A DNA stretch of 64,000 nucleotides from Piromyces finnis. Its lineage: Eukaryota; Neocallimastigomycota; Neocallimastigomycetes; Neocallimastigales; Neocallimastigaceae. The translations under genes and the position numbers were made by a program. The notes under the pieces were generated by a model, which was not told where the DNA came from, did not search any database, and worked only from the letters and a program-made list of their open reading frames with translations. The DNA lies in the NCBI GenBank assembly GCA_002104945.1, contig MCFH01000034.1, forward strand, positions 62,001-126,000. The letters run 5' to 3'. Shown piece by piece: positions 20,571 through 34,770 of this stretch; positions within the stretch are counted from its first letter, which is position 1; each line of letters begins with the position of its first letter.

Positions 20571-22160
20571 TTAGTGACGTAAAATAACACGCTTAATAAT
20601 ATCTCTAACAGTTGGACCTTGTAAACTAGCCTTTAAGGTATTACCGAAAGTTTGGCGAATAGTTTCTGGGGCTTGGTTGTAAGTTCTACGGACCATTGGA
20701 CCGGTAATCTTCTTAATAGTGTATCTTGGAGAAACGTGAAGAGAATCACGAGTAACCTTGTTTGGAACATCCTTGTTTGGATGGAACTTTAAGGCATGAG
20801 CCTTCTTGTTAGCAACAGTTTCTCTTAAGTATTCAACTGGGGAAGCAATTAAAATAGCAGTTAAAGAACCAGTAGTACCAGCAATGGCTGGAATGTACCA
20901 TGGAACAATTGGGTTTTCTGGATGATCTTTTTCCCACTTTTTCTTTAAAGCCTTAAGGTAAACTTCATCCATAGTATAATACCACATAAGGGTTGGAGCA
21001 GCAATGTTGTAATTAGTGATGTAACCCTTGTATAAACTACCAATACCATTAGCTTTAGCCATTTGGAATAAAGCCTTACCGATACATGGAGTCTTAACCT
21101 TAACACCGTTCTTAGCAGCAATAGCTAATTGTTCAGCTCTCCAATTGTAAGCCTTAGTTAATGGATAAATAACACCAGTTTGAGTGGCAACAGCACAAGC
21201 AGCAGCAAGTAAAGATTGACAAACTGGATGTAAATCTGGTAAATAAGTCTTAGTACCAGCCTTATATAAACCATAACTAGCAACAAGAATACCAGAACCG
21301 TTAACCTTGTATTTAATTAAGTAAGACCAGTCCTTAACAAATTGCTTGTAATTAAAGACAGTTTTTAAAGCACCATTAGCACCTGGAACTTTAAGGAAAT
21401 GCTTTTGTGGTAAACCTTCGAATGGGTAGAATCCAATTTCTATTATTACAAAAAAAATAATTATTATTAATCTTTATACAATATTTTTATTCAAAATGCT
21501 AAGTAAAAATTATTGTTATCTATTTATATATTCTTAATAAATTATTTAATAACTTATTGTCATCTATTTTTAAATGTTTTATATTTTTATAATATTTTAG
21601 TACTAAAATATATATATTTATTAAACTATTTTTTTATTATCTATATTATATAATTTTGTCTTTTCCTTTAGATTTTTATTTACATTTTTTTTTAATTTAA
21701 TTATTGCGTTATGTCTATAATAAATTAAATAAGCATATAATATAGCCTAATATATTAAAATAATTAATTCTCAATTATTTATTATTATGAATAATTTATG
21801 TATATATTGATTCTTTTTAAATATATCCTTAATAAATATCATCCTTTTATTAAATCTTATTTATAAATATTAAAATAACAATGAATTTTCCGGAAAAAAA
21901 TATATATATATTTTTACTCAGAATAAAATTTTATGATTATTATGTGGGGAATAAATTTTAATAACATATAAATGTAAATAATGTTTTAATTTATTCTTAC
22001 CAGCAAAGAAAGCACCACCAGCACCAACAACATAACTAGTTAACCAACTCTTTGGAGTAACTTGACCGTTAAATAAACTTGGACCCTTCTTTTGTTCAGC
22101 ATTAAGGTCATTACTGAATTTGGCCATAGCGGCCATAGTAAGAGCTCTTGGCATAGCCAT
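20571..22160 (-). CDS. Mitochondrial carrier family (SLC25)-like protein
   Basis: Two exons: 22160-22001 and 21439-20571, joined A|EIGFYPFEG, giving 342 aa. Three repeats can be recognised loosely, each with a Pro after a hydrophobic helix: YPFEGLPQK, YPLTKAYNWR and SPVEYLRE. Only the third fits the PX(D/E)XX(K/R) carrier signature. The segment AKANGIGSLYKGYITNYNIAAP matches the carrier pattern (GI..LYKGY....P). Such proteins move metabolites across the inner membrane of mitochondria; in an anaerobic fungus the target would be the hydrogenosome. That is inference, as is transport activity, since two signatures are degenerate. Codon use is biased (AAG, GTT, CTT, ACC) compared with its neighbours, which suggests high expression. 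A divergent outer-membrane member (MTCH/Ugo1 type) is an alternative. Confidence 0.6.
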
Positions 22161-24350
22161 TTTTATATATTATTTTATCTAATTTCATTATTATTGAATA
22201 TTTTTATTTATTTTAATAATTAATATTCACAAATATAATAAAATATTTTATATAAATATAAGGATATAGGTATATTATTATATTATTATAATATATCAAT
22301 AATAACATTAATAAAGTTAATATTATAAATCAATATTATTCATTTATTTTTAATTAAAAATTTATTTTCAATAAATATTTTTCCTAACATCTTATCTAAT
22401 AATCTTTTTATTTAATCGATATATAATATGTTTTTCTCTCTCTTTTTTTTTTTTTTTTTTTTCTATCCTGTCTCTCTTTCTTTATAATTTATTATTATTA
22501 CCTTTTATTTAATAAAAAAAAATTTTGTCTTAGTGTTTTTTTTTTTTATTAAAATTGGTGAATAAAAAAAAAATCGCAAAAAAAAAAATTTTTATATTCT
22601 TAATATTTTTTTTTTCTTTTTGCTATTTACAATAAATGATAATCAAAAAATTAATTAATCAATTATAATAATATATTATTACAACATATTATTATATTAT
22701 TAATTCATTTTATTAAATGTATGAAAATAATCACACATTATCTAGATATTATTGGATATATTTCTTAGGATACATTACATTTTGTAATTATATTTCTTTT
22801 TTAGTAAGTTAAATATAATGTATGTAATATAATAAATTTATTTAAAAAAAATAAATTGATAAACAACATAAAAAAAAATAAATATAAATGTAAATTTTCT
22901 CAATTCAAAAAAAAAAAAAAGGTTAAAAATGCATATTTAATTTAGTAATTAAATCAAAAAAGAAAAAATTAAACTTTGAAGTATTTCAAAATATTTATGT
23001 ATATTCAACTATTCAACTTGATAATAAAATAATATTTATTAATAGTGTTTAGATTAAAAAAAAAAAAAATTAAAAATATAAATATGATTCGCTAAAAATT
23101 TAATATATTAATTCATTATTTTTGATTGATAGAAATAATATAAATTATTATTTATAAATTGAATAAATACGATGGTTGTCATGTGATATAATAATATGGA
23201 AAATAGATTTATGCTTAAAGATTATATAAAAAAATTTTATGAATCAAATAATACTTCTACAGTAAGCAAAGCTCTTTAATATCTAAATAATAATTTCATA
23301 TATTCAATGCATTTTATATATTTTAATCTGCAAAATATATGACTATTGATATTTTATATTTTTAATATAAAATATTTTGTATATAAAAATAATTATTAAA
23401 AAGATAATAATTTTAATTATCATTAGAATAAAATACATTTCCAAAATTTTATATAAAATTGAAATTTTTTACTTCTTTACTTTTATAAAATATAAAAAAA
23501 ATATATAGCATAATAAAATAAGAAATTTTATAAACTATTTAAAATAATTTTAATTACTGTTGCTTTTAGCAATTTCCATATTTAATATAATTAAATATAT
23601 ACGATAATAAAATATAAAAACTATATATTATAAAATAAAAAAGTGTTTAATAATTTTACTGCTTTTATTTATTAATGACTCTTTTCCATAGTCATTTTTC
23701 TTTCGCTATTGGTATATATTAATAAAAATCAATACAAATATATAAAAATTATATGTATAATAGAAAAATAAAAAAAAAGAAAAAGAAAAGAAAAAAAACT
23801 TATAATTATAAAATTAAATTTAAAAAGTTTAAATTATAAATTATTTTTAAATACAAAAATATAATTGTTTAAAAATAACTAAATATTATTTTCGCTCTTT
23901 ATCCGTATGTTATTATTTAGAGTTGTGAAGAATTTTTATAACCGATTAGATAATAAAAATACAAGCATTACTTTAATAAAATTTAATAATTTTGGTTGTT
24001 TTATTTTCTATATTATTATGTTGTTATTTTTGTGTGTGTATTTGAATGAATATGTTTTTTCTTATATCTTTTTTTTGTTTTATTTCTTATTTTTTTATTT
24101 ATTTACTTTTTTTTACTATTTTGATGCTTTTATTTTGTTATTTTTTTTTTAATTATATTTTATTCTTTTTTCTAAAAATTTTTTAGTAGTTTTTGTCATA
24201 TTTTTGTTATACTTTTCCTTATTATTGAAATATAATTTTGAATTTATTGTGACATGATTTGATTTTTATTTAATTGATAAAGAAATATTATATTTACATT
24301 TTTTATTTTCCAGATATTTAATAATAAATAGATATTTCAAAAAATGCAAA
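22161..24350. other. A/T-rich intergenic region upstream of the carrier gene
   Basis: 2.2 kb with T runs (22444-22462), CT-rich patches and A/T simple sequence. A small frame near 23907-24152 is almost all Phe, Leu and Tyr and looks like translated poly(T). No gene seen; it contains the carrier promoter and the 3' end of the HSF-type gene. Confidence 0.6.
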
Positions 24351-27300
24351 TTATGATATATCCATATTATCATTTGGCATTTGTTGTCTTCCCTGAGAAG
24401 GATTAAGAAGATAGGAAATAGAATTTTGTTTATTATTATAACTATCATAGTCTATTTTTTCATTTGAGTTATCATACACAAAATTTTTTCCATGGTTTTT
24501 TGGAACTGTATAACTCTTCGTTGGATCTACTTGTTGATTTTCTTCCATCATATATTTATTTAAAGGATATGTATTATTTCTATTGATAATTTCTTCTTCA
24601 TTATTTGAACTTCTTATAGTGTATGATCTATCATCAATATTTCTTAAAGTAAAATCACTTTTGTTTGATAAAATTGATGGATTTGAATGAATACTTTCAT
24701 TCTTGATACTTCTTGATGGTGCTGAATAACTATTAGAATACATACTACTTGGCTCAGAAGAAAGAGATGGTGTATTTCTTTCAATATTTCCATTAATTTG
24801 ATTGTTATCAACAACATTATTTGGGGATAAGAAATTTTGGTTTGTCGATTCAGTTATTGGATTATTGATAATTTCAGAATCCATTTCTAATGAATTTGGA
24901 GAATTAAGATAACTAATATTACTGCCTCTTGAAAGACGATGAATTTTCTTAACATTTTGTGCAGAAATTGGACGTGGTGGACGATTAACTTCATTAGTTA
25001 TATTCATATTAGTAATGGTATTATCAGAAATCATGCTACTGCGATTATTTTGTCCTGAAGAATACTTATTAACAGGTGAATTAGTATAACTTACACTACT
25101 GCGTTTATTAGGATCCATGATGCCCAGAGAACTTGATCTTCGACTATGGTTTGAATGCTCATGAGTAGAGGGTTGCGTATGACTTTGAGATTGAGGTTGA
25201 GTATTAAGTGGATTGTTTAACGAATGTGTTCTTTGATTATTATTTGGTGGATGATAAGATGTACTAATATCTCTTGAAGAATTATTATTGAAATTACTGT
25301 TACTTAATCTATTATTTAAGGATTGGTTTCTTGGGGATTCTATGCGACTATTTCCATTCTTATTATAAGAATGATGAGAATGTGTATTTGATGATACACT
25401 TTGAGTTATATTTGGTTGAATATTCGATGACATATTCATATTTCCTGAACTATAACTTCCACTTTTATTAATAGAATCATGTAAAGAACTATTTCCTGTA
25501 TTTTGAGTAAAGGTACTACTATGTGTTGATTCTGAAGAAGTACATCTTCTTTTATTATAAAGAGATCCATCCTCATCAAATGATTCATTATTTAAGCTTT
25601 GTATATCTGATAGATAATCAATTTCTCGATTATCATTTACTATAATTATTTATATTTATAAGTATAATTTAAAAATGATTAGAAATTTATTTATTATTAA
25701 GCTTAAATTTTTCTATTGATTTTTAAAAAAAATTACTTAAAAGAAAAAAAAATTAAATAAAAATAAAAATATAATAGTAGAAATAATAATATAAAAATTA
25801 CATTTTTCCTTCTTTTCCCTTTTATATAATAATTATTAAAAATCAAAAACTATAAAAATTTCAAAATTATATTAATTCTATATTATCTATCAATAATTTC
25901 TTTGTTTAATATATTTCCTCTTTCTATCTTGATATCTTCCATTATCCTCCACTTATATAGTATATTATTGCATTTTTGAATTTTAAGAATAAAAAAAATC
26001 AAAATCATAAATAATCATTAAAAAGATAATATCAATATATATAATTATATATTTGACAAATCATTCAAATAGATTTCATCAAAATATATAGAAAAAGCAT
26101 TATAAATCTTTTTCCACAATAACAAAAAAAAAAAGATTTTTATAAAAATAGAAAAAAATATTTTTTAATATATTAAAATTTCACTTTAAATATGTTATAC
26201 TAACCTTTAAGATTTTCTAATATGCTAACTAAATTATAATAAATTTTTCCGTTATTAGCCTTCATATTATTATACTTTATATCTATATCTGTATTTAATT
26301 TTTGTAAGCTATCGATTTGATTTTGTAATTTAGAATTAATAATATGAAGTTCATTATTTTCAATTCTCATTCTATCCATAAGTTGTCTCATGTTATTATA
26401 TTCTCTTTGAAGTTGGCTATGTGATATTTTTAATTCGTTTAATTCGATTTGAAGACTTTGAATATCTTCATCATTCTTATTTTTCTTTTTGCTTATATAT
26501 TTTAAAAGTTCTGGTTTATTTTCAATAAAATTTTCATTCTGGAACTTAAAAGATTGATCATCAATTTTTTTGTATGAAAAACCATAACTAACATTATAAA
26601 AAAGGAAGCAATAACATTTATTAAATAATTTTTCAATTACTAGTCATTTATTAATAATAACATTTTCATCTATTTAATTAAAAATACTTTTAACTTACGT
26701 ATTTAATTGTCTCGTGAAACTATTAAACTTATTGTGTTTAAAATCTATATTTCATTTAATGAATTAATATTGAGTTATCCCGCCTTAAAATTTAATAATA
26801 TTTTATTTTATAAATTATATTAATAATACTAACACATAGGAAGAGCTCTCCCTGAAAATTCATTAATATTTTTAATAACAACTGATACTTTATCTTCATG
26901 CCATGATATTAAATCTGAAATTTCTGGATTATTTAACATTTCTCTAAAAAAGTAAATGCATCACATATCATTAATACATATGTAATTATATAAATAATAA
27001 GTTTGTTTATTCATACTTACATTAATTTTCCTATAAAATTCTATTTGGATTTTATAAAATATTAATATTAATAATAATCAATAATAATAATTATTAAATT
27101 ATATTTTTTTTTAATTTTTTTTTTTTTGACTCATTTTTATATGAATTTTTTATATATTAATAAATTATGATATTTACTTGTTTTTGAAAGTCTTGATATT
27201 TTATCGAAGAATCATGACTACTTATACTAATAACATTATACATTATAAAATAATTTATATATTATAAATTAATTTCATTAATAAAAAGAGAAAAGTAAAA

Positions 27301-27907
27301 AGATTTTTAATTTAAAAGCTATGCTTTTTAAAACAAACCTTGCGGAATCCTATTATTTTAAAAATATAAGATAATGCATCAATATTTATTTGATTTTATA
27401 AAATATAAAAGTTTTTTGTTATTTTAATTAAAAAAAACATAATAAATAATATTATTACAAAATAAACATTTGTTTTAAAAGTATACATTTTTATATTTCA
27501 ATATTGAATATACATATTTATACTTTTTAATCTTATATAGTTACCTTTTTTAATACACCATTTTGTGAATAATCAATAAATTTTGTATTTAAATTATTTG
27601 ACATTGCCATATCACTTATAGTCATCGGATTATTCATGCTCATATTATTATTCATATTATTATTCATATTAATATTATTATTCATACTATTCATTGAATT
27701 CATCTCTTTAATATTTCCATTCATATTATTTATGCTATTTGACACACTAGAAGAATCACTATTATAATTACTTATGCTATTTGTATTACTACATAATTCA
27801 TTATTATTCATCATATTATTTTGTCCTGAACTTGTCCCGTAATCAAGAGAATTTCTATTTTTGTATTCTTGTTCGTTATTATATGATTTTGAAGAAATAT
27901 ACTGCAT
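24351..27907 (-). CDS. Heat-shock-factor-type transcription factor
   Basis: Eight exons: 27907-27545, 27349-27339 (11 nt), 27220-27178, 27040-27021 (20 nt), 26943-26834, 26744-26699, 26587-26205 and 25639-24351. Phases close to give 754 aa. An Asn/Met/Ser-rich N-terminus (about 1-120) precedes a winged-helix HSF DNA-binding domain (about 140-235). Family features: FIGKLIEMLNNPEISDLISW, LPMYFKHNKFNSFTRQLNTYGF and the F..NPELLKYISKKK-type end. The recognition helix reads SFTRQLNTYGF rather than the usual SFVRQLNMYGF. A coiled coil follows (about 240-330, heptad-like L/I/M), matching the HSF trimerisation region, then a 430-residue Asn/Ser-rich tail. Hsf proteins bind nGAAn repeats and activate chaperone genes. 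The 11-nt exon is the least certain part, but skipping it breaks the frame. A non-canonical HSF paralogue rather than the main stress factor is possible. Confidence 0.85.
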
Positions 27908-29791
27908 TTTTTTTTTAAAAAAAAAAAAGGATTGTTTTTATAACCAAGATAGAAATTAGATTTTTTTTTTTTTTTTTTTTTTTTAATATTAAAAAGAGAA
28001 AAAAATAAGAATATGCTTTGGTTGATTAGTTTTAAATTAGAATAGCAGTAATTTTTTATTTCTTTATATTAATAACTCTATACTGTATTTGTTTATTTTT
28101 ATAATTCGTCTTAATATCAATATTTCTTATATATTTTTATAAATATTCTTTTTTTCTTTATAAAAAAAAAATATATAATAAAATAAAAACAAAAAAAATA
28201 AAAATATATAAATATATTAATAGTAGATATATTAATAATAATTTAATTAAATAATATATTAATTTTAAATAATATATAACTATATAATATAATATTTATA
28301 TTAGAATTATGTTTATCAATTTATTATTATGAGATAATAATTTATCATTAATATAAATATTATACTGATACTTCACTTTTTTAAAATTTTTAACTATTAT
28401 CCTTTGTTGGTGTTTAAAATTTTAAACTATTAACCAAAATTGGTGATGATTATTTTATTTAAATAAAAGTCATGTTTATATTTAAAATAGTTTAAATATT
28501 GAGTAAAATTGTTTTTTAAATTATATTACTATTTTAAATTAAAATAGTTTAAATATTTTATAAAACAATCTTTATATAATAAAAGAGAAGAACTTTTTTT
28601 TGTTAAATTTAAATTTAATTATTTTTAAATTAAGTTGAAGCTTCTTATATTAAATAAAATTTACTATAATTCCAAGAAATCTAAATATAATTATATCATA
28701 AAACTAGAAAAAAAAAATTTTAAGAAATTTGGCTACAAATATATTAAAATTTGTTTAAGAAACTTCTTAATAAATTAAATAAAAATTGAATAAATATTTT
28801 AAGTTATTTTAAAAAAGAAAAAAAAATGTCAGGAAATAATTATTAATTCAATATAAAAAAAATGTTCCATAACAATAATAAAATAAATAAAAAAAATTAA
28901 GATAATAAAAAAAATAATTAAGGTATTTTGAAAATATTTGACAAAATAATTTTCAATTTAAATAATATATATAATTAGTGGTATAAAACACTAATTTTTA
29001 TTTAAAGTTCATAATCATCACAGATAAAACTGTCTGTATAAAGGGATTATCTGTTTCTAAAAGACATAAACTTCTTTTGGGAAAGAAATTATCAGAATTA
29101 TCAAAATGATTATTAAATTTATTTATTTGGAAATTAAAAAAAATAAAACAATAAGAATTCCTTAAAAATAGGAGAAAAAATTTAAATAATAAATTTCATA
29201 GGACAAAAAATTTATAAATAATTAATTTTTAATTTGATATTTGATAAGAAAAAAAATTTAATTGAAATTTATAATAAACTTTCTTTTCATTTATTAAATA
29301 ATTCAAATCACTATAAAATCTTCTTTCTAATATATAAAAATATACTCCATTTAAATTAATATATTGTAAATAAAAAAATATTATTTGTATTGTTGTCATT
29401 ATATTAATATATATTTCTATTTATTTAATATACAGCATATATTAATATACATATATTTTAATAAACTTTCATTTTTTAATATAATATATATAATTAATAC
29501 ATAACTTCAATATAAGCATTATTCCATCATTTATTATGAATATATTATAATAAATGACTAATTTAAAATAAAATATTTTTTATTAATAAATATAATATGT
29601 AGAAATAATTGTTTTGTTATACTGTACACATATTTTAATTTATTTCAATGTATTATTTTATATTATAAATATATTATATTAATTTAAAGCCAATTATATT
29701 AATTATATTAATAGTATTGTCATATATTAACAAAAAAAAGATTTCTTTCTCTTATTCATTACAAATTTTTCAAAAATTGACAGAATTGAAA

Positions 29792-30018
<227 letters not shown>

Positions 30019-33000
30019 ATTATTATGTTTATTATTATGTTTATTATTATTTAAAATATAATTAAACTATTTGTTTTCATAAAAAAGATTGTATCTATAT
30101 TTTGTATTTTTAATTACTATTTCTATATTATATGATTATAAATATTAAGAAATATAATGTTCTTTAATATATCTATGACAAAGAATATTTTTCTAATTAT
30201 TAATATCAAAAGGAAATTATCAGCTAAAAATAGCCAAGTATAAAGAATGGTAAACAAACTTTTTTATAATTACATATGTCAATATGTATTGTTGTTTAAA
30301 AAAAAAGCCTTATTTATTTTTAGGAAACAAATAATAAATAGTAATTAATGCATTCCTAAATTTAATAATTATGTGCATATTAAATTTGTTTTAAAAACAT
30401 AAAAATTATCTAAAGAAATCTTTAAATATACTATTAAAGGAAATATTACTATCAATAATATTAATATTATACTATTCTGAAGATTTAAAATGTTGTGTTA
30501 ATTATAAAAAAAATGATTTTTAAATAATATTATAATAAAATATTGAAAGTATCAACAATTATAATTATGATGAATTAATAAAAAAAAAAAAAAGGAAATT
30601 ATTTAATGATATAATATTATAAGAAATTATAAAAAAAAAAAAAACAACGTTTTTCCTATAACAAACAGAAATTCTAATGGTATTTTTTAATATATCAGTA
30701 AACAGAATTCTTTTCTATATTATAAATTAATAATAAAAAAGATGAATAATTAAATATAACTATATATAGGAAATCAATGGTTATTGGGTAAGAAATTATT
30801 TGCATTTAATTTATAACGTTGTACGTTATTGTAAATGTAAATAATTGTATTTCCCATTTATTACATATTTTGAATAAATATTTTATTATAAATTATTATG
30901 AACGATTTGATAATTTACCTTTAAATAATTTTAAATATGAGAAAAAATCATACGTTTTTTTTTTTTTTATTTTAAAAATTAATAAAAAAAATGCTAACTA
31001 CCATTTTTATTGTGTCATTTTTAAATACTTATGTCTACATTTATTGAGATATTGTTTATTTTGTTCTATATTTAATAAATATATTTAATAAATATAATGA
31101 ATGTAGTATGAACAGTATATAAAAAAAATACATATTTAATACCAATTATACAAATACACTTATTTATTTATCATATATAATATCAATTAAAAAAATAAAG
31201 TTTATTTTCCAAAATTACTAAAATGAATATAATAAAAACAATGCTTTTATTCTACCATTAAACTAACAAATTTAGGTTAATATTCTTTTTGTTACAGTTT
31301 ATATGGATAAAAAAATTTTTTCCATTATTATTCCATATATTATAATTCATACTTATTTACATATTTATATATTATATTAATTATCATTTAATATATTATT
31401 AATATAATAAACAAAGAAAAAGGATAAATAATAATTTATTACCTTTTAACCTTAAATTTTTTTTAAATCTTAACTATTACTAAAAATAATTTGAATAAGT
31501 TTTAATTAATAATAAAATCATCTATATATTTTAATATATGAAAATAATTCTTTTATTGGAAATCTTTAATTTCAGTTATATTACTTTTGAAATTCTTTAA
31601 TTTATAAATTTTAAATAATAATATATTGGTTAATTTATTGGTTAATATATGATAATCTTGGAAATTTTTCTGTCAAACAGTTCATCCAATAACTATTTAC
31701 AAAAAATAATAAATAAAAATAAAACAATCGAAAATATTATTGGTCAGAATAATAAATAAACTATTAAAGAATTATATATGTAAACAATATTAAAGTAATG
31801 TAATGTATGATACATGAATGGAAAATTATTATAGTAAAAGAATACCAGAAAAAAAAATATAAATTTCTTTTAGTAAAAACCTTTTTTTGTAAATATTTCA
31901 TTGTTTTTTTATTAATAGAAAATATATATAAATTCACATCATAATTCGAAAAAATATTTTCTTTAAATTTATATTCAAATTTATAAACTATTTTAAATTA
32001 TCATTTTATTTTAGACTACCAATTATATTGCCTCATTTTAATGTATAATTAAGTTATCATTTCTTTTAAAAATAATAATAATAAACAAACTTTTAAACTT
32101 TGTTTTCTTACATTATTAACTTTTTTAAGAAAAAGAAGTAAAAAACCTACATTTTATATATTCAATATAAAAATGCTTCTTTAGTTTCTTTTCTCTTTAA
32201 TTGTCAATATAAATTGATATAAATATATAAACAGAAATTAAAGATATTGAATTATCATTAAAATTTTTTAAAAAAACTTTAAATTATTAATATATTTAAT
32301 TAAGTTTTAAATTTATCCTATTATTTATACCACTATCAATTAACCAAAATAATTAAAAAAAAAAAAAAACTTTTTTGTATTTAATTTTAAAGTATGACTA
32401 ATAAATATAAAAAAAAAGATATAATAAAATATACCTTTTTTTTATTATTTGTATTTTATTTTTCTGTTGAACTATGCTAAAATATATAAGTTAATGTAAT
32501 GACATTTATTTAAATTAAGAAATTATAAAATATCTTATTATTATAGCTTAACATAATAATTATAATGAAATAATTTTAATTTTTAGAATTTTATCTAAAA
32601 AAAAATATTACAATTATATATATATATATTTTTTTTTTAATAATTTCATTTATCTGCTTTTATTTTGTTATTATAAAGTCATTAATAATTTAATCAATTC
32701 TTTATGCAAAAGTAATAAATTTAATTATTAAAAGAAAATATGATATATATATAAATATAAATTAGTTTATATATAGTGTTATACATTTTTATATTTAATA
32801 TATTAATTTCTGTAGAAAATAACTATATAAAACACCTAATATGTACATTGCAAAAAAATATTGTATTATTTATTATACTATATTTTTATTATAAAAATGT
32901 ATATAAAATTATAGTTTACCTTAAAAATTAAGATTTATAACCCTTTTTTGGCTACATTTTCACCAAATTTTTTAATTTTTAATATATTATTTTATTTATA

Positions 33001-34608
33001 TTATTCATACAGTATTTCAATTAATTAAAAAGTGTATCATATTTTATTTTATTTATCAAATAAATTTACAAAAAGCAAAATAAAAATAAAACATTAATAA
33101 AATATATATAGTATTATAAATGAATAACATTTTTTTACTTTAATAATAAAAAAATATAAAACATATATGTATCACTATATAAAGTAATGAATAATGCAAT
33201 AATTATTTTTTATCTTTGAAGAATATTATATAATAATAAGGAAAAACTTTTTTTTTTACAATACTTATTAATAGAAAAAAAATGACTCACTGTTTTTTAG
33301 TACATAAAATAAAGTAAAACCTTAAATTTTGTATTGATATTAGAGTTTAATTAAGATGACAATGCATATATATTACTAAAAATTGCATTTTAATTATAAA
33401 TATTATAAAATATACTTATTTCTTATTTCTTATTCTTTCCTACTTACATTAATAATAGAGATTTTTTGCTTAATGGAATATAATAAAGAATATATATATA
33501 TATTGAGAATTGTATTTCTATAATAAATTAAATTTTTAAGTTTAAATTTTCTTATTTAAATTATACCTTAATTATTTTATTTATAAATCGTATATTATGT
33601 TGAAGGTCTTTTTTAATATTTCTTTTCCTTATATTCTTATTATTCTGTAATCATTACTTATATTATTGAAGATTTATATTCTAAAAATTAAAAAATTATA
33701 ATTATTCTAATTTATTTTAAGATATAAACTCTGAATTAAAATTTAATATTATTACTACTTATATAATGTAAAAAATTTTTATAATTAGCAATTATTAATC
33801 TTTATATATATTTCTTTATAAATACTAAAGTATTACTATTAATTACTATTAATAATGATAAATTGACATTTCATTACGAGATGAATTCAAATCTTTTTTT
33901 TTTATTTTAAAATCAATTTTTGAAATTTCATTCCAATTCTAAAAGTGAAATTTAATGATATAGAATATTAATTAATAAAGTTTAAAAAAAATTACCTTTT
34001 TGAATTAAAAATGCATTGATAATAAAGATCCAGCAAAAAAAAAATTTTAATTATACGTTTTTTATTTATATTATTACCACAATTTTATTATTTACTAAAT
34101 ATAAAATAATCATAAAGATGCCTAAAAAAATAAAAAAAAAAAAAAAGAAAATAAAATGAAAAATATTTATTTTTATATTTAATAGCTTTTTAAAAAAAGA
34201 TAGAACATTTATACTTATTATAAAATATTTCATTCATTTATTATTAAATAAAGTTTGATATTAATTAAAAATAAAATTTGTGAAACCATAGAGAGAATTT
34301 CTATATTTAATATATATATTAAATCTTCAAAATCAATATAAAATTTGACCTTTTAATAATAGCGTTTTGCAATATATTATCTATATAATACAATATATCA
34401 TTGAGTTAATTCATAAAAATATTAGAGAATGAAAATTCTTTTTAATATATTAATTAATTTATTCCCAATATATTAAAAAATTGAATAATCTTTTACTATA
34501 TATAATTAAACATCTTTATTAAATCTAATTTATATTTATTATGAAGGATTTTTTAAGAAATGATTAAATAATATGATTAGGATTTTTTTATATTTAGTAC
34601 TTTTTTTA

Positions 34609-34770
<162 letters not shown>

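Noticed and set aside
23907-24152. 81-codon Phe/Leu/Tyr-rich frame
   Set aside because: Looks like a membrane protein only because poly(T) encodes Phe and Leu; no splice partner or homology seen.
30819-31088. 89-codon frame in the gene desert
   Set aside because: Phe/Tyr/Asn/Ile composition typical of random A/T DNA; no family trait.
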